Shown here one piece after another: positions 1 through 8,377 of a stretch of 21,908 nucleotides of DNA. The translations under genes were made by a program, and so were the position numbers. How positions within the stretch are numbered: position 1 is the first letter of the stretch; the number at the start of each line of letters is the position of its first letter. The stretch comes from Candidatus Scybalomonas excrementavium (GTDB taxonomy: Bacteria > Bacillota > Clostridia > Lachnospirales > Lachnospiraceae), in assembly GCA_017694765.1 (NCBI GenBank), contig JADIML010000166.1, positions 1 to 21,908 on the forward strand, given 5' to 3'. The notes under the pieces were generated by a model that did not search any database, had not been told where the DNA came from, and saw nothing but the letters and a program-made list of their open reading frames with translations.

Positions 1-1854
1 ATTCATGGAAATCTTGATGCGATTCCAGATGATGAAAAAGTAGACGAAAAAAATGTAACAGAGCGCTTCTTTGGTCTTGCTGGAGCTATGGTATCTTCCT
101 ATTGTGGAGATAAAGAACATTTTCTTGGAAACTATAATGGTTACCACAACCCTATCGGCGTTTCTTCTGGTGATCTTGGAAACATTACAAGCTATAATGA
201 AAATTCGTGTGGTGCACTTTCATGTAAGATTACATTAAACCCAAATGAAACAAAAACCATTGTATTTTTATTAGGAATGAAAGAATCAAAAGAAGCAGAT
301 TCTATCATTGCCTCTTATAAAGCTCCAAAAACAGCTATGGATCAGGAATTAAAAGAGTTAAAAGAAGACTGGTATCAAAAACTTGATAACCTAAAAGTAT
401 CCACTCCAAGCCCTGAATTTAATACGATGATCAATACATGGAATGCCTATAACTGTTTTATGACATTCATCTGGTCACGTGCTGCTTCTTTTATTTATTG
501 TGGTTTGCGTAATGGATACGGTTATCGTGATACAGTTCAAGATATTCAAGGAATCATTCATCTTGCACCAGAAATGGCAGTGGAAAAAATCCGCTTCATG
601 CTTTCTGCACAGGTAAACAATGGTGGTGGTTTACCACTTGTAAAATTTACTCATAATCCAGGACATGAAGATACTCCTGACGATGCTTCCTATGTAAAAG
701 AAACAGGACACCCTGCTTATCGTGCAGACGATGCCCTTTGGCTCTTCCCAACTGTATATAAATATATTGCTGAAACAGGTAATAAGGAATTTCTTGATGA
801 AATTATCCCTTATGCCAACAAAGAAGAAGATAGTGTGTATGAACACTTAAAACGTGCCATCAACTTTTCTCTTGAACATTTAGGTCCTCATGGTTTACCT
901 GCTGGACTTTATGCAGATTGGAACGATTGTCTTCGTCTTGGTGCTAATGGTGAATCTTCTTTTGTAGCTTTACAATTTTATTATGCTATGACAATCTTAA
1001 AAATATTTGCAGAATATAAACAAGATACTGCTTATATTGCATTTTTAAATGAAAAACAAGCTGAATTTGGAACGAAAATTCAAGATCTTTGTTGGGATTA
1101 TGATCGCTTTATTCGTGGTTATACAGAAGCTGGTGAACGCATTGGTGCTCCTACCGATCCAGAAGCAAATATGTGGTTAAATCCTCAAAGCTGGGCAGTT
1201 ATTAGTGGTTTCGCAAATGAAGAACAAGCTACTTTAGCATTAAATAATGTTTATGACCGTCTTAACACAGAATATGGTGCTATTTTAATGGATCCCCCAT
1301 ATCATGCCCATGCCTTCGATGGCGCTCTTGCTGTTATTTATAACCAAGGAACAAAGGAAAATGCCGGTATCTTTTCACAATCTCAAGGTTGGTTAATTTT
1401 AGCAGAAGCGTTATGTGGACATGGAGAGCGTGCTTTTACCTACTTTATGGAAAATGCACCTGCTGCTCAAAATGATAAAGCAGAAATCCGTTGTCTAGAA
1501 CCTTATTGTTATGGACAGTTTACAGAAGGAAAAGCAAGTAAACACTTTGGAAAATCTCATGTTCATTGGCTAACAGGAACTGCTTCCACTGTTATGGTTG
1601 GATGTGTAGAAGGAATTCTTGGTCTTCGTCCAGATATGAACGGTATCAAATTAGCACCTTCTATTCCAAAAGCATGGGAAACATTTGAAATAACAAAAAA
1701 TTTCCGAAACAAACAATTACACATTGTAGTAGAAAACCCAAATCACAAAGAATCTGGATTCCAAAAATTAATCTTAAATGGCAAAGAGCTTGAAACAAAC
1801 TATATTGATTGCTCTCTTTTACAAGAACAAAATGAAATTTTATTAGTTTTATAA
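1..1854 (+). CDS. GH94 phosphorylase, probably N,N'-diacetylchitobiose phosphorylase (5' partial)
   Basis: This is the 3' part of a glycoside hydrolase family 94 gene. The family splits beta-linked disaccharides in the cytoplasm with inorganic phosphate, giving a sugar 1-phosphate and a free sugar. The frame is open from base 1, so the ATG at 88 is internal; 617 residues are visible and about 200 N-terminal residues are missing compared with the usual ~800. Visible landmarks in window residues: GYGYRDTVQD near 150-160, the catalytic-region motif GLYADWNDCLRLG (D306, D309; the family's general acid lies in DWND), and HWLTGTAS followed by the GCVEGILGLRPD segment near the C-terminus. The ADWNDCLRLG and HVHWLTGTAS wording looks more like chitobiose than cellobiose phosphorylase, but cellobiose or another GH94 specificity is possible. 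It faces the AraC-type gene tail to tail. Family assignment is secure; the substrate is inferred. Confidence 0.85.
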   Translation: MHGNLDAIPDDEKVDEKNVTERFFGLAGAMVSSYCGDKEHFLGNYNGYHNPIGVSSGDLGNITSYNENSCGALSCKITLNPNETKTIVFLLGMKESKEADSIIASYKAPKTAMDQELKELKEDWYQKLDNLKVSTPSPEFNTMINTWNAYNCFMTFIWSRAASFIYCGLRNGYGYRDTVQDIQGIIHLAPEMAVEKIRFMLSAQVNNGGGLPLVKFTHNPGHEDTPDDASYVKETGHPAYRADDALWLFPTVYKYIAETGNKEFLDEIIPYANKEEDSVYEHLKRAINFSLEHLGPHGLPAGLYADWNDCLRLGANGESSFVALQFYYAMTILKIFAEYKQDTAYIAFLNEKQAEFGTKIQDLCWDYDRFIRGYTEAGERIGAPTDPEANMWLNPQSWAVISGFANEEQATLALNNVYDRLNTEYGAILMDPPYHAHAFDGALAVIYNQGTKENAGIFSQSQGWLILAEALCGHGERAFTYFMENAPAAQNDKAEIRCLEPYCYGQFTEGKASKHFGKSHVHWLTGTASTVMVGCVEGILGLRPDMNGIKLAPSIPKAWETFEITKNFRNKQLHIVVENPNHKESGFQKLILNGKELETNYIDCSLLQEQNEILLVL

Positions 1855-1866
1855 TATATAAATAGT

Positions 1867-1961
1867 ATGAAACAACTCATTAAGAAAATTTTTCTATACT
1901 AGAACAAGGTGGAGCTTGCACACTTTTTGTGATTTTAAGCTACTTCTAGCAAGTTATCTTA
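1867..1961. repeat. Diverged dispersed intergenic repeat, copy 1
   Basis: Bases 1867-1897 match 3098-3129 (ATGAAA ... TTAAGAAAATTTTTCTAT). Bases 1941-1961 (TACTTCTAGCAAG...CTTA) match 14716-14737 (TACTTCTAGTAAG...CTTA). This copy lies directly upstream of the terminator at 1972-2010. Assessed by eye only. Confidence 0.4.
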
Positions 1962-1971
1962 TGAAAAAAAC

Positions 1972-2010
1972 ACCCCAAAAAGCTAGATTTTAAGTCTAGC
2001 TTTTTGAGGT
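1972..2010 (-). terminator. Rho-independent terminator between GH94 gene and araC-type gene
   Basis: A 16-base inverted repeat (arms 1972-1987 and 1995-2010, loop of 7, one G-U pair) lies between two convergent genes. On the minus strand it is followed by a run of seven T (1970-1964 region), so it best terminates the AraC-type gene. The plus-strand side is only moderately T-rich, but it probably also serves the GH94 gene. Confidence 0.85.
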
Positions 2011-2074
2011 CAATTCATTCTTTTCTTTATACAACAGCCTTTTTTATTCTTCTATGCTCTTCCTATACTCGTTT

Positions 2075-2872
2075 CTATTCTTTTAACTTTTCTTGTTTTC
2101 GTATAAAATCTTCAATTTGCTCTTTTTGAGTATCCCATTGAACCATATAATTTTGATCGCGATATTTTTTGGGAGTCATTCCTACCACTTCTCGAAATTG
2201 CTGTATAAAATGACTTTGAGAGGAAAACGAAAGCCGATTGGCAATGTCTATCATAGAACATTCACTAAACCGTAGTAAATTTTTAGCCATCTCTATTTTC
2301 TTCTCTCGAATATATCCACTTACTGAAATACCTGTTTCCTTCTTAAAAAGTCTTGATAAATAGTTAGCAGAAACACCTAGTTGATCTGCCAAATCTTCAA
2401 TTGTAATTCTCTCTTTAATATGGGCATAAATATATTCTTTACAAGCATTTACATGTTTAGAATCCATATTGCTACGAAAATATTTTCTCATTTTCTCTGT
2501 ATAATCTAACACCATTTCATCATGTAAATTATGAATTTCTTCTATTGTATGAATATAATCTAATTTTTGTATGTAAAAATCACTTAATCGAAATGCCTGC
2601 TCTAATTCCATTCCATTCTGTCTACATAGTCGTGTAATAAATGCAGTTGTAATTACAAAATGATACTTTAAATTTGTAACAGGATTTTTGGATAAAATGC
2701 CGACTCCTTCTGTTTTTACAAACATTCCTTGCTCACAGTTTTTTCTTACTTCGTCAATATTACCATGAGAGACTGCATGATAAAATTGAAACTCCTCGTT
2801 CATTTCTCGATGTTCTACTTCATCCATATAATCCTCTGCCTCTAGTAATAACCATTCATTCTGATATGCCAT
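2075..2872 (-). CDS. AraC family transcriptional regulator
   Basis: A 265-residue DNA-binding regulator. Residues 140-240 form the two-helix-turn-helix AraC domain: first HTH around TIEDLADQLGVSANYLSRLF (157-176), second around SMIDIANRLSFSSQSHFIQQF (206-226), ending in the family signature GMTPKKYR (231-238). Residues 30-130 are a helical N-terminal domain containing KNPVTNLKYHFVI, of a kind common in Clostridia AraC proteins; it is not a cupin. The open frame extends 40 codons upstream, but the start chosen is the ATG at 2872, preceded by AAGAAGGGGA about 7 bases away; the upstream part (rich in Lys, Phe, Tyr) lacks a ribosome site. It is convergent with the GH94 gene, so control of a sugar-use gene is plausible but not shown. 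A possible -10 (TATAAT, 2962-2957) has no good -35. Confidence 0.88.
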   Translation of the reverse strand: MAYQNEWLLLEAEDYMDEVEHREMNEEFQFYHAVSHGNIDEVRKNCEQGMFVKTEGVGILSKNPVTNLKYHFVITTAFITRLCRQNGMELEQAFRLSDFYIQKLDYIHTIEEIHNLHDEMVLDYTEKMRKYFRSNMDSKHVNACKEYIYAHIKERITIEDLADQLGVSANYLSRLFKKETGISVSGYIREKKIEMAKNLLRFSECSMIDIANRLSFSSQSHFIQQFREVVGMTPKKYRDQNYMVQWDTQKEQIEDFIRKQEKLKE

Positions 2873-3041
2873 AATATTCCCCTTCTTGTTGTATATTGCA
2901 CGGATCGATTTTATATAGATGCTAACAAATCCGACTCTATTACATACAAATTTTTCATTATAAAACAAAAATTTTCTTTTATATTCCAGCAATTTTTCTA
3001 TATATCTATAAAATTATATTATCATAGCCTTGTTATATACA

Positions 3042-3129
3042 CAATATTTTTTCTGACTGCAACTTGTGCATTTTGCTACATCGTGCTTTTTTATATTATG
3101 AAATGAATTCGTTAAGAAGATTTTCCTAT
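3042..3129. repeat. Diverged dispersed intergenic repeat, copy 2
   Basis: Bases 3042-3071 (CAATATTTTTTC, 8 bases, ACTTGTGCAT) match 14767-14797, where the same two blocks are 9 bases apart. Bases 3098-3129 (ATGAAA, short gap, TTAAGAAGATTTTCCTAT) match 1867-1897 with few differences. Each copy sits just before a terminator hairpin. The similarity was judged by eye, so this may be a diverged repeat family or shared AT-rich composition. Confidence 0.4.
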
Positions 3130-3136
3130 CATATAT

Positions 3137-3181
3137 AAAAAGCACCTAAAATCTAGTCTCTCTAGCCTTTGAGGTGCTTTT
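3137..3181 (-). terminator. Terminator of the V-type ATPase operon
   Basis: AAAAGCACCT and AGGTGCTTTT are paired arms (about 3138-3147 and 3172-3181), with a smaller inner CTAG/CTAG pairing. On the minus strand the right-hand arm ends in GCTTTTTATATAT. It starts 9 bases after the ntpD stop codon, as expected for the operon's end. Confidence 0.8.
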
Positions 3182-3189
3182 CATTATCT

Positions 3190-3867
3190 TTATGCTTCTT
3201 CTACATTGAACATTTTTTCTTTATAATGATGGGTTTCTTCTAACATCATATCTTTTACTTTCATCAAACGAATCTGTGTACTTCTTTCGTTTTCATCCAG
3301 CTTCATTGTGATATATTTAATATTTTGTCTTGTTTCTGGAATAATGACATGTTCTAAGGCATTAACACGACGGCGTGTTTTCTCAATTTCCGATGCCATA
3401 AGCTGACACGCTTTCTCGATCTCTGCCAATCGTAACATATCTGGCAATTTATCCGATAATGATTTTACTGCTCCATCGAGATCACTTGATGTGAATGCAA
3501 ATCCATAAGAGTAAATATCATTTTCATCTGCTGTTCTTGTTTTATATTCAAACACTGGAATATCAACACTCATAACATTTCGTTTACTTGTCTCTAAGTA
3601 AACTTCCTGTTTTGGTGCTATTAATGCAGAATGTAATTCTTGTTCTGACATTGCTGCCTTTGCGATAACAAAGTTTTTATTCGCTTCTTTAATACCAGCT
3701 TCTACTTTTTCACGAAGCTCCATATTTTCTCTTACAAGATCCAAAAACTGACGCATTAATTCATCACGTTTATCTTTTAAAAGTTTATGACCACGAACAG
3801 CCGTTGCTAACTTCTTCTTAAGACGAGTTAGCTCCATACGGGTTGGATTTACTTGTTTTGCTGCCAA
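3190..3867 (-). CDS. ntpD: V-type ATPase subunit D (central rotor shaft)
   Basis: Subunit D is the long coiled-coil rotor axle that turns inside the A3B3 head. The 225-residue product has the family N-terminus VNPTRMELTRLKKKLATAVRGHKLLKDKRDEL, helical coiled coil at both ends, and the C-terminal signature RRRVNALEHVIIPE. Start choice: the longest frame begins with GTG at 3876, but that codon overlaps the ribosome site itself. The strong AAGGAG (3876-3881) stands 8 bases from a TTG at 3867, giving MAAKQVNPTRM, which matches the usual family start. TTG is therefore preferred. The ribosome site lies inside the last codons of ntpB, whose TGA ends 5 bases before this start, so translation is probably coupled. 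It is the last gene of the operon and is followed by a terminator. Confidence 0.95.
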   Translation of the reverse strand: MAAKQVNPTRMELTRLKKKLATAVRGHKLLKDKRDELMRQFLDLVRENMELREKVEAGIKEANKNFVIAKAAMSEQELHSALIAPKQEVYLETSKRNVMSVDIPVFEYKTRTADENDIYSYGFAFTSSDLDGAVKSLSDKLPDMLRLAEIEKACQLMASEIEKTRRRVNALEHVIIPETRQNIKYITMKLDENERSTQIRLMKVKDMMLEETHHYKEKMFNVEEA

Positions 3868-3872
3868 GGAAA

Positions 3873-5246
3873 TCACTCCTTCCCATAATACATATCAAGA
3901 TATTTATCATCAATACGTTTTAGCTCGCTTCTTGGAAGAATGGATAATAGCTTCCAACCAATCTCTAATGTTTCTTCAATACTACGATCGGTTAGGTATC
4001 CTTGTGATACATACTCTTTCTCGAAAGCATCTGCAAATTTTGCATAAATTAAGTCAATATCAGAAAGAGCAGCCTCTCCTAAGATTACCATTAATTCTTT
4101 TGCCTCTTTTCCACGTGCATAGGCAGCGAATAACTGGTTCATCGTATTAGAATGATCAGCACGAGTCTTTCCTTCTCCAATCCCTTTATCTTTTAGACGA
4201 GAAAGAGATGGTAATACATCGATTGGTGGCATGAGACCTTTTCGGAATAATTCACGACTTAAAATAATCTGACCTTCTGTAATATAACCTGTTAAGTCAG
4301 GGATTGGATGCGTTTTATCATCTTCAGGCATTGTAAGAATAGGAATCATCGTAATAGATCCTGGTTTTCCATTTTGACGTCCTGCTCTTTCATATAGCGT
4401 AGCTAAGTCTGTATACATATATCCTGGATATCCACGACGCCCTGGAACTTCTTTACGAGCTGCTGATACTTCACGAAGAGCATCGGCATAGTTTGTAATA
4501 TCTGTTAAGATGACAAGTACATGCATACCCTTTTCAAATGCAAGGTATTCTGCTGCTGTTAATGCCATACGAGGTGTCGCGATACGTTCTACTGCTGGGT
4601 CATTTGCAAGGTTAATAAATAAAACAGTTCGATCAATCGCTCCTGTTTCTTTAAAACTTTCAATAAAGAAATCTGCTTCTTCAAATGTGATACCCATAGC
4701 AGCAAATACAACGGCAAATGGTTCGTCTGTTCCACGCACTTTTGCCTGTCTTGCAATCTGTGCAGCTAAATTAGCATGTGGAAGCCCTGAAGCTGAGAAA
4801 ATTGGAAGTTTTTGCCCACGTACTAATGTGTTTAGTCCATCGATTGCAGATACCCCAGTTTGAATAAACTCTTCTGGATAACTTCTTGCCGCTGGGTTCA
4901 TAGGAACACCATTGATATCCATTCTTGCTTCTGGTAAGATTTCTGGACCTTCGTCAATCGGACGACCAAGACCATCAAAGACACGTCCTAACATATCTTC
5001 TGATACTCCAAGTTCCATTGTTCTACCTAAGAAACGAACTTTACTATTTGATAAATTAATACCTGTTGAACTTTCAAATAACTGCACAAGGGCATTGTTT
5101 CCATCGATTTCTAATACTTTACAACGTCTTACTTCACCACTTGCTAATTCGATTTCACCTAATTCATCATAGGTAACATTCTCAACGCCTTGTACAAGCA
5201 TAAGAGGACCTGCTACCTCTTGGATGGTTCTATACTCTTTTGGCAT
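3873..5246 (-). CDS. ntpB: V-type ATPase subunit B (non-catalytic head subunit)
   Basis: Subunit B alternates with A in the A3B3 head and completes the nucleotide site at the interface. The 457-residue length is typical. The P-loop position is replaced by FSASGLPHANLAAQIARQA (150-168), the mark of the non-catalytic subunit. The SLSR motif places the arginine finger at R350, the position known from E. hirae NtpB. Other family blocks are LTDITNYADALREVSAARKE (247-266) and GRRGYPGYMYTDLATLYERAGR (269-290). The ATG follows the ntpA stop with no base between (TAA then ATG), and its AAGGAGG ribosome site lies in the last ntpA codons, so the two are probably translated in a coupled manner, fitting their 1:1 stoichiometry. 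Confidence 0.97.
   Translation of the reverse strand: MPKEYRTIQEVAGPLMLVQGVENVTYDELGEIELASGEVRRCKVLEIDGNNALVQLFESSTGINLSNSKVRFLGRTMELGVSEDMLGRVFDGLGRPIDEGPEILPEARMDINGVPMNPAARSYPEEFIQTGVSAIDGLNTLVRGQKLPIFSASGLPHANLAAQIARQAKVRGTDEPFAVVFAAMGITFEEADFFIESFKETGAIDRTVLFINLANDPAVERIATPRMALTAAEYLAFEKGMHVLVILTDITNYADALREVSAARKEVPGRRGYPGYMYTDLATLYERAGRQNGKPGSITMIPILTMPEDDKTHPIPDLTGYITEGQIILSRELFRKGLMPPIDVLPSLSRLKDKGIGEGKTRADHSNTMNQLFAAYARGKEAKELMVILGEAALSDIDLIYAKFADAFEKEYVSQGYLTDRSIEETLEIGWKLLSILPRSELKRIDDKYLDMYYGKE
3876..3881 (-). promoter_or_regulatory. Ribosome binding site that fixes a TTG start for ntpD
   Basis: AAGGAG on the minus strand, 8 bases upstream of the TTG at 3867. It overlaps the alternative GTG at 3876-3874, which rules that codon out as a normally spaced start. 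Confidence 0.75.
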
Positions 5247-7016
5247 TTAGAACTCCTCCTTTCCAAACAGACTTGAAATTTCTCTTGCAAGCTCTTCTTT
5301 CACTGCTTCATATTCTGTTTCAATCTGATCATTTTCTACATATTTAAAACGTCCAATTTTTTCACGGACTGCCATCTTGATTAAACCTTGAACCGATACA
5401 CCTTGTTCTAATGCTTTTTTAGACTCTTCATAGAAAGCAAGCACAAGTTCCATCATTAAAAATTGTTTTCTTAATGATGTATACGTATCCACTTCATGGA
5501 ATGAGTTTTGGTGTAGGAAGTCTTCACGAATGGATCTTGCCGCTTCCATTTTTAAACGGTCAATTGGAGATAAAGCATCCATACCTACCATTTTTACGAT
5601 TTCTTCTAATTCTGCTTCTTCTTGAAGTAAACTCATCATTTCTTGACGAGATTTCATCCACTCTTCTGATACATGCTCTGTAAACCATTTTCCCATATTG
5701 TCTACATATAACGAATAACTTGTAAGCCAGTTAATCGCTGGGAAATGGCGTCGATATGCTAAGTTAGAATCAAGTCCCCAGAACACTTTTACAATACGAA
5801 GTGTCGCCTGAGATACTGGCTCTGAAATATCCCCTCCAGGAGGCGATACGGCTCCGATTGCAGAAAGGGCTCCTTCTCTTCCATCTTTACCAAGACAGAT
5901 AACATGACCGGCTCTTTCATAGAACTGTGCAAGACGGCTTCCTAAATAAGCAGGGTATCCTTCTTCCCCTGGCATTTCTTCCAAACGTCCAGACATTTCA
6001 CGAAGAGCCTCTGCCCAACGAGAAGTAGAATCTGCCATAATCGCAACAGAATATCCCATATCTCTAAAATATTCTGCAATGGTAATTCCTGTATAAATAG
6101 AGGCTTCACGAGCTGCAACCGGCATATCTGATGTGTTAGCAATTAAGACAGTACGTTCCATCAAAGAATTTCCAGTTTTTGGATCTTTTAATTCTGGGAA
6201 TTCATTTAATACGTCTGTCATTTCATTTCCACGTTCACCACAACCGATATAAACAACGATATCTGCTTCTGCCCATTTTGCAAGCTGGTGCTGGATAACT
6301 GTTTTCCCACTACCAAAAGGTCCTGGAACTGCTGCTACCCCACCTTTTGCAATTGGGAAGAACGCATCTACAACTCTTTGTCCTGTTACAAGTGGAGTTC
6401 TTGGTGGAAGTTTTTTGCTATATGGACGCCCTCTACGAACTGGCCATTTTTGCATTAATGTTAATTCTCTATCGCCTTTTTCTGTTTCTACGATAGCTAC
6501 AACTTCTTCTACTGTAAATTCTCCAGCTTTAATTTCTTTGATTGTTCCTTTTATGCCGTAAGGAACCATAATTTTATGAAGCACGATCATAGTTTCTTGT
6601 ACAGTACCAATGATATCTCCTGCTTCTACTTCGTCACCAACTTTCGCCGTTGGATCGAATTTCCATTTTCTATCACGTTTTAACGATGGTACTTCAACAC
6701 CACGTGTTAAACTATTTCCTCCTGTTACTTTCATAATATCATCAAGAGGACGTTGAATTCCGTCATAAATACTTGTAATAAGACCTGGTCCTAATTCTAC
6801 AGAAAGAGGTACTTCCATAGACTCAACTGGTTCTCCCGGTCCTAAACCTGAAGTTTCCTCATATACCTGAATGGATGCCTGATCCCCATGAATTTCAATA
6901 ATTTCACCAATTAAACGTTGATTACTTACACGCACAACGTCGAACATATTGGCGTCACGCATTCCCTCAGCAATAACAAGAGGTCCTGCTACTTTTTTAA
7001 TCACACCTTTGCTCAT
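5247..7016 (-). CDS. ntpA: V-type ATPase catalytic subunit A
   Basis: The catalytic head subunit, hydrolysing ATP (or making it) to turn the rotor. The 589 residues match the family length. Walker A is GPFGSGKT (232-239) with K238; the catalytic glutamate and following arginine are E261 and R262 in IGCGERGNEMTDVL; the ADSTSRWAEALREMSGRLEEMPGEEGYPAYLGSRLAQFYERAG region is fully conserved. Residues 110-190 are the non-homologous insertion that separates V/A-type A subunits from F-type beta. No intein interrupts the P-loop. The gene follows ntpG after 33 bases and runs directly into ntpB. Together with the subunit I and K genes it marks a V/A-type rather than F-type enzyme. Confidence 0.98.
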   Translation of the reverse strand: MSKGVIKKVAGPLVIAEGMRDANMFDVVRVSNQRLIGEIIEIHGDQASIQVYEETSGLGPGEPVESMEVPLSVELGPGLITSIYDGIQRPLDDIMKVTGGNSLTRGVEVPSLKRDRKWKFDPTAKVGDEVEAGDIIGTVQETMIVLHKIMVPYGIKGTIKEIKAGEFTVEEVVAIVETEKGDRELTLMQKWPVRRGRPYSKKLPPRTPLVTGQRVVDAFFPIAKGGVAAVPGPFGSGKTVIQHQLAKWAEADIVVYIGCGERGNEMTDVLNEFPELKDPKTGNSLMERTVLIANTSDMPVAAREASIYTGITIAEYFRDMGYSVAIMADSTSRWAEALREMSGRLEEMPGEEGYPAYLGSRLAQFYERAGHVICLGKDGREGALSAIGAVSPPGGDISEPVSQATLRIVKVFWGLDSNLAYRRHFPAINWLTSYSLYVDNMGKWFTEHVSEEWMKSRQEMMSLLQEEAELEEIVKMVGMDALSPIDRLKMEAARSIREDFLHQNSFHEVDTYTSLRKQFLMMELVLAFYEESKKALEQGVSVQGLIKMAVREKIGRFKYVENDQIETEYEAVKEELAREISSLFGKEEF

Positions 7017-7049
7017 TTGGACAATTCACCCTACCTTTCTTTTTGTTTT

Positions 7050-7367
7050 TTAATTGCTAAACAGGATATCCGAACCGACTGCCTGTTCCACACATTTTTT
7101 TACACCTTCAATTCCTTTGCCTGTGTTTCCAGAAATACCGGGAATTAAAATAATAGACGGTGTTACTTGCTCTTTATATTTTGCGATAATACGAGAAAGT
7201 TTTTCTGCTAGAGATTCCGTAATATAAATAACAGCATACTCTCCCATTACAAGTTTTTGAAATAATTTCTCAGCTGCTTCTAAATCCGATACAGGAAATG
7301 TATCAAGACCTAGTGCAGCAAAACCATAGATACTGTCATAATCGCCAATTACTGCTATTTTATACAT
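7050..7367 (-). CDS. ntpG: V-type ATPase subunit F (NtpG)
   Basis: A 105-residue central-stalk subunit that binds subunit D and, in E. hirae, increases ATPase activity. The N-terminus MYKIAVIGDYDSIYGFAALGLDTFPV is the Rossmann-like family start, and IPGISGNTG lies in the second half. The start overlaps the end of ntpC by 8 bases (the ATG at 7367 is out of frame with ntpC's MYV-stop), with AAGGGA upstream inside ntpC. Two ATGs four bases apart occur here; the upstream one belongs to the ntpC frame. Naming follows E. hirae, where the F subunit is NtpG; other systems call it atpF or AhaF. Confidence 0.93.
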   Translation of the reverse strand: MYKIAVIGDYDSIYGFAALGLDTFPVSDLEAAEKLFQKLVMGEYAVIYITESLAEKLSRIIAKYKEQVTPSIILIPGISGNTGKGIEGVKKCVEQAVGSDILFSN

Positions 7368-8334
7368 ACATTTCCCTTATCCTTTCTCGAATTTGTTCTT
7401 CTGGCAAATCATTTAACTTCCCAGTTAAAATCATGCGAACCGTTTTTATTTCATTTTGTCTCGCTAATACATATGCTACGAGCGGTCCAACAGAAAATGG
7501 ATTGTATTTCTGTGGCTTTATCGTTTCAATTAGCTGGTTATCACACCAACATTCAAATGCAGATGGTGATAGTTTTAATGCCTCTGCACCTTCTGCGTAC
7601 TTCGTTCCTAATAAATACTCACAAATTGCATCAATACCTGATAGCGTTGCCATCATAAGTCTCTCGATGTTTAAACTATCGCATTGTGCCATTGCTCGTT
7701 TCATAAAATCAAGTGATTTTGCGGTTTTTTGAGATCGGACTGCAATTTTAATGTTTGCAACTGCAACGATTGATTCTGCATAGTCACGAATCATAGAATC
7801 TTCTGCTTTTTTTCCTGTTTCATAAATTGCAACAAGTGCAGCATGATCCACAATAATATCACATAACTGTCCATCTCTTGTATGAAGAAATGACTCATAG
7901 GCTTCCTTTGCTGCTTCACGCATAAAATCAGGAAGTGCGGCAAAATCTTTTTCTTTTATTATTTTTGCCATCGTAGCCCCATCAATGGAACAATCATCAA
8001 AATAAATATTTCCATGAGAGTCTGATGTAATGCTTTCCTTAATTGCTGATTTTAAGTTATGGAACAATTTCTGATAAGAAAACACATCTAACACATCTTG
8101 TTTATCTTTTAAAAGTTCTCGCACAACTTGCCATGTTTTCTCTGTTTCCTTTACTAAAATCGCCTCTGCTTCTAAAGGAGTATTGGTATCTCCCCATCCT
8201 TTTTCTACTAGAAACTGAAGACAACTTTCATAAGATTTCATTCCCATTAACTGTTCAATTGTAGCAGAAGAAAAAAGAGTCATTTCCATCGCACGAATCC
8301 GTGCAACCGCATAGGTATAATCCACGTATGACAT
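7360..8334 (-). CDS. ntpC: V-type ATPase subunit C/d (rotor-K ring adaptor)
   Basis: The funnel-shaped subunit that joins the central stalk to the membrane K ring (called C in prokaryotic operons, d in eukaryotes). The 324-residue protein begins MSYVDYTYAVARIRAMEMTLFSS, typical of the family, and is largely alpha-helical without membrane spans. Conserved blocks include NLKSAIKE near 135 and NPFSVGPLVAYVLARQNEIKTVRMIL near the end, the second being a strong family signature. The frame is open 11 codons further upstream, but AAGGAGGG stands 7 bases before the ATG at 8334, fixing this start. It follows ntpE after 43 bases. Confidence 0.93.
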   Translation of the reverse strand: MSYVDYTYAVARIRAMEMTLFSSATIEQLMGMKSYESCLQFLVEKGWGDTNTPLEAEAILVKETEKTWQVVRELLKDKQDVLDVFSYQKLFHNLKSAIKESITSDSHGNIYFDDCSIDGATMAKIIKEKDFAALPDFMREAAKEAYESFLHTRDGQLCDIIVDHAALVAIYETGKKAEDSMIRDYAESIVAVANIKIAVRSQKTAKSLDFMKRAMAQCDSLNIERLMMATLSGIDAICEYLLGTKYAEGAEALKLSPSAFECWCDNQLIETIKPQKYNPFSVGPLVAYVLARQNEIKTVRMILTGKLNDLPEEQIRERIREMYV

Positions 8335-8377
8335 GCTAAAACCCTCCTTCTTGGTGGCACATAACAAAAACTGTTAC

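Larger units (their letters stand above)
2873..3189. other. Intergenic gap, araC 5' region and ATPase operon 3' end
   Basis: A 317-base stretch without a gene. The left half is the AT-rich 5' region of the AraC-type gene. Bases 3042-3129 resemble other intergenic segments of this window (see the repeat entry), and 3137-3181 is the ATPase operon terminator. No convincing small ORF with a ribosome site is seen. Confidence 0.6.

Noticed and set aside
2873..2992. N-terminal 40-codon extension of the AraC-type protein
   Set aside because: No ribosome site at 2992; a clear one precedes the ATG at 2872, and the extension does not fit the family.
4510..4863. 117-codon plus-strand open frame inside ntpB
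   Set aside because: It is antisense to strongly conserved ntpB sequence, has no ribosome site and gives a protein of no recognisable type; a shadow frame.
7298..7732. 144-codon plus-strand frame across ntpG/ntpC
   Set aside because: Antisense to two conserved genes and without start signals.
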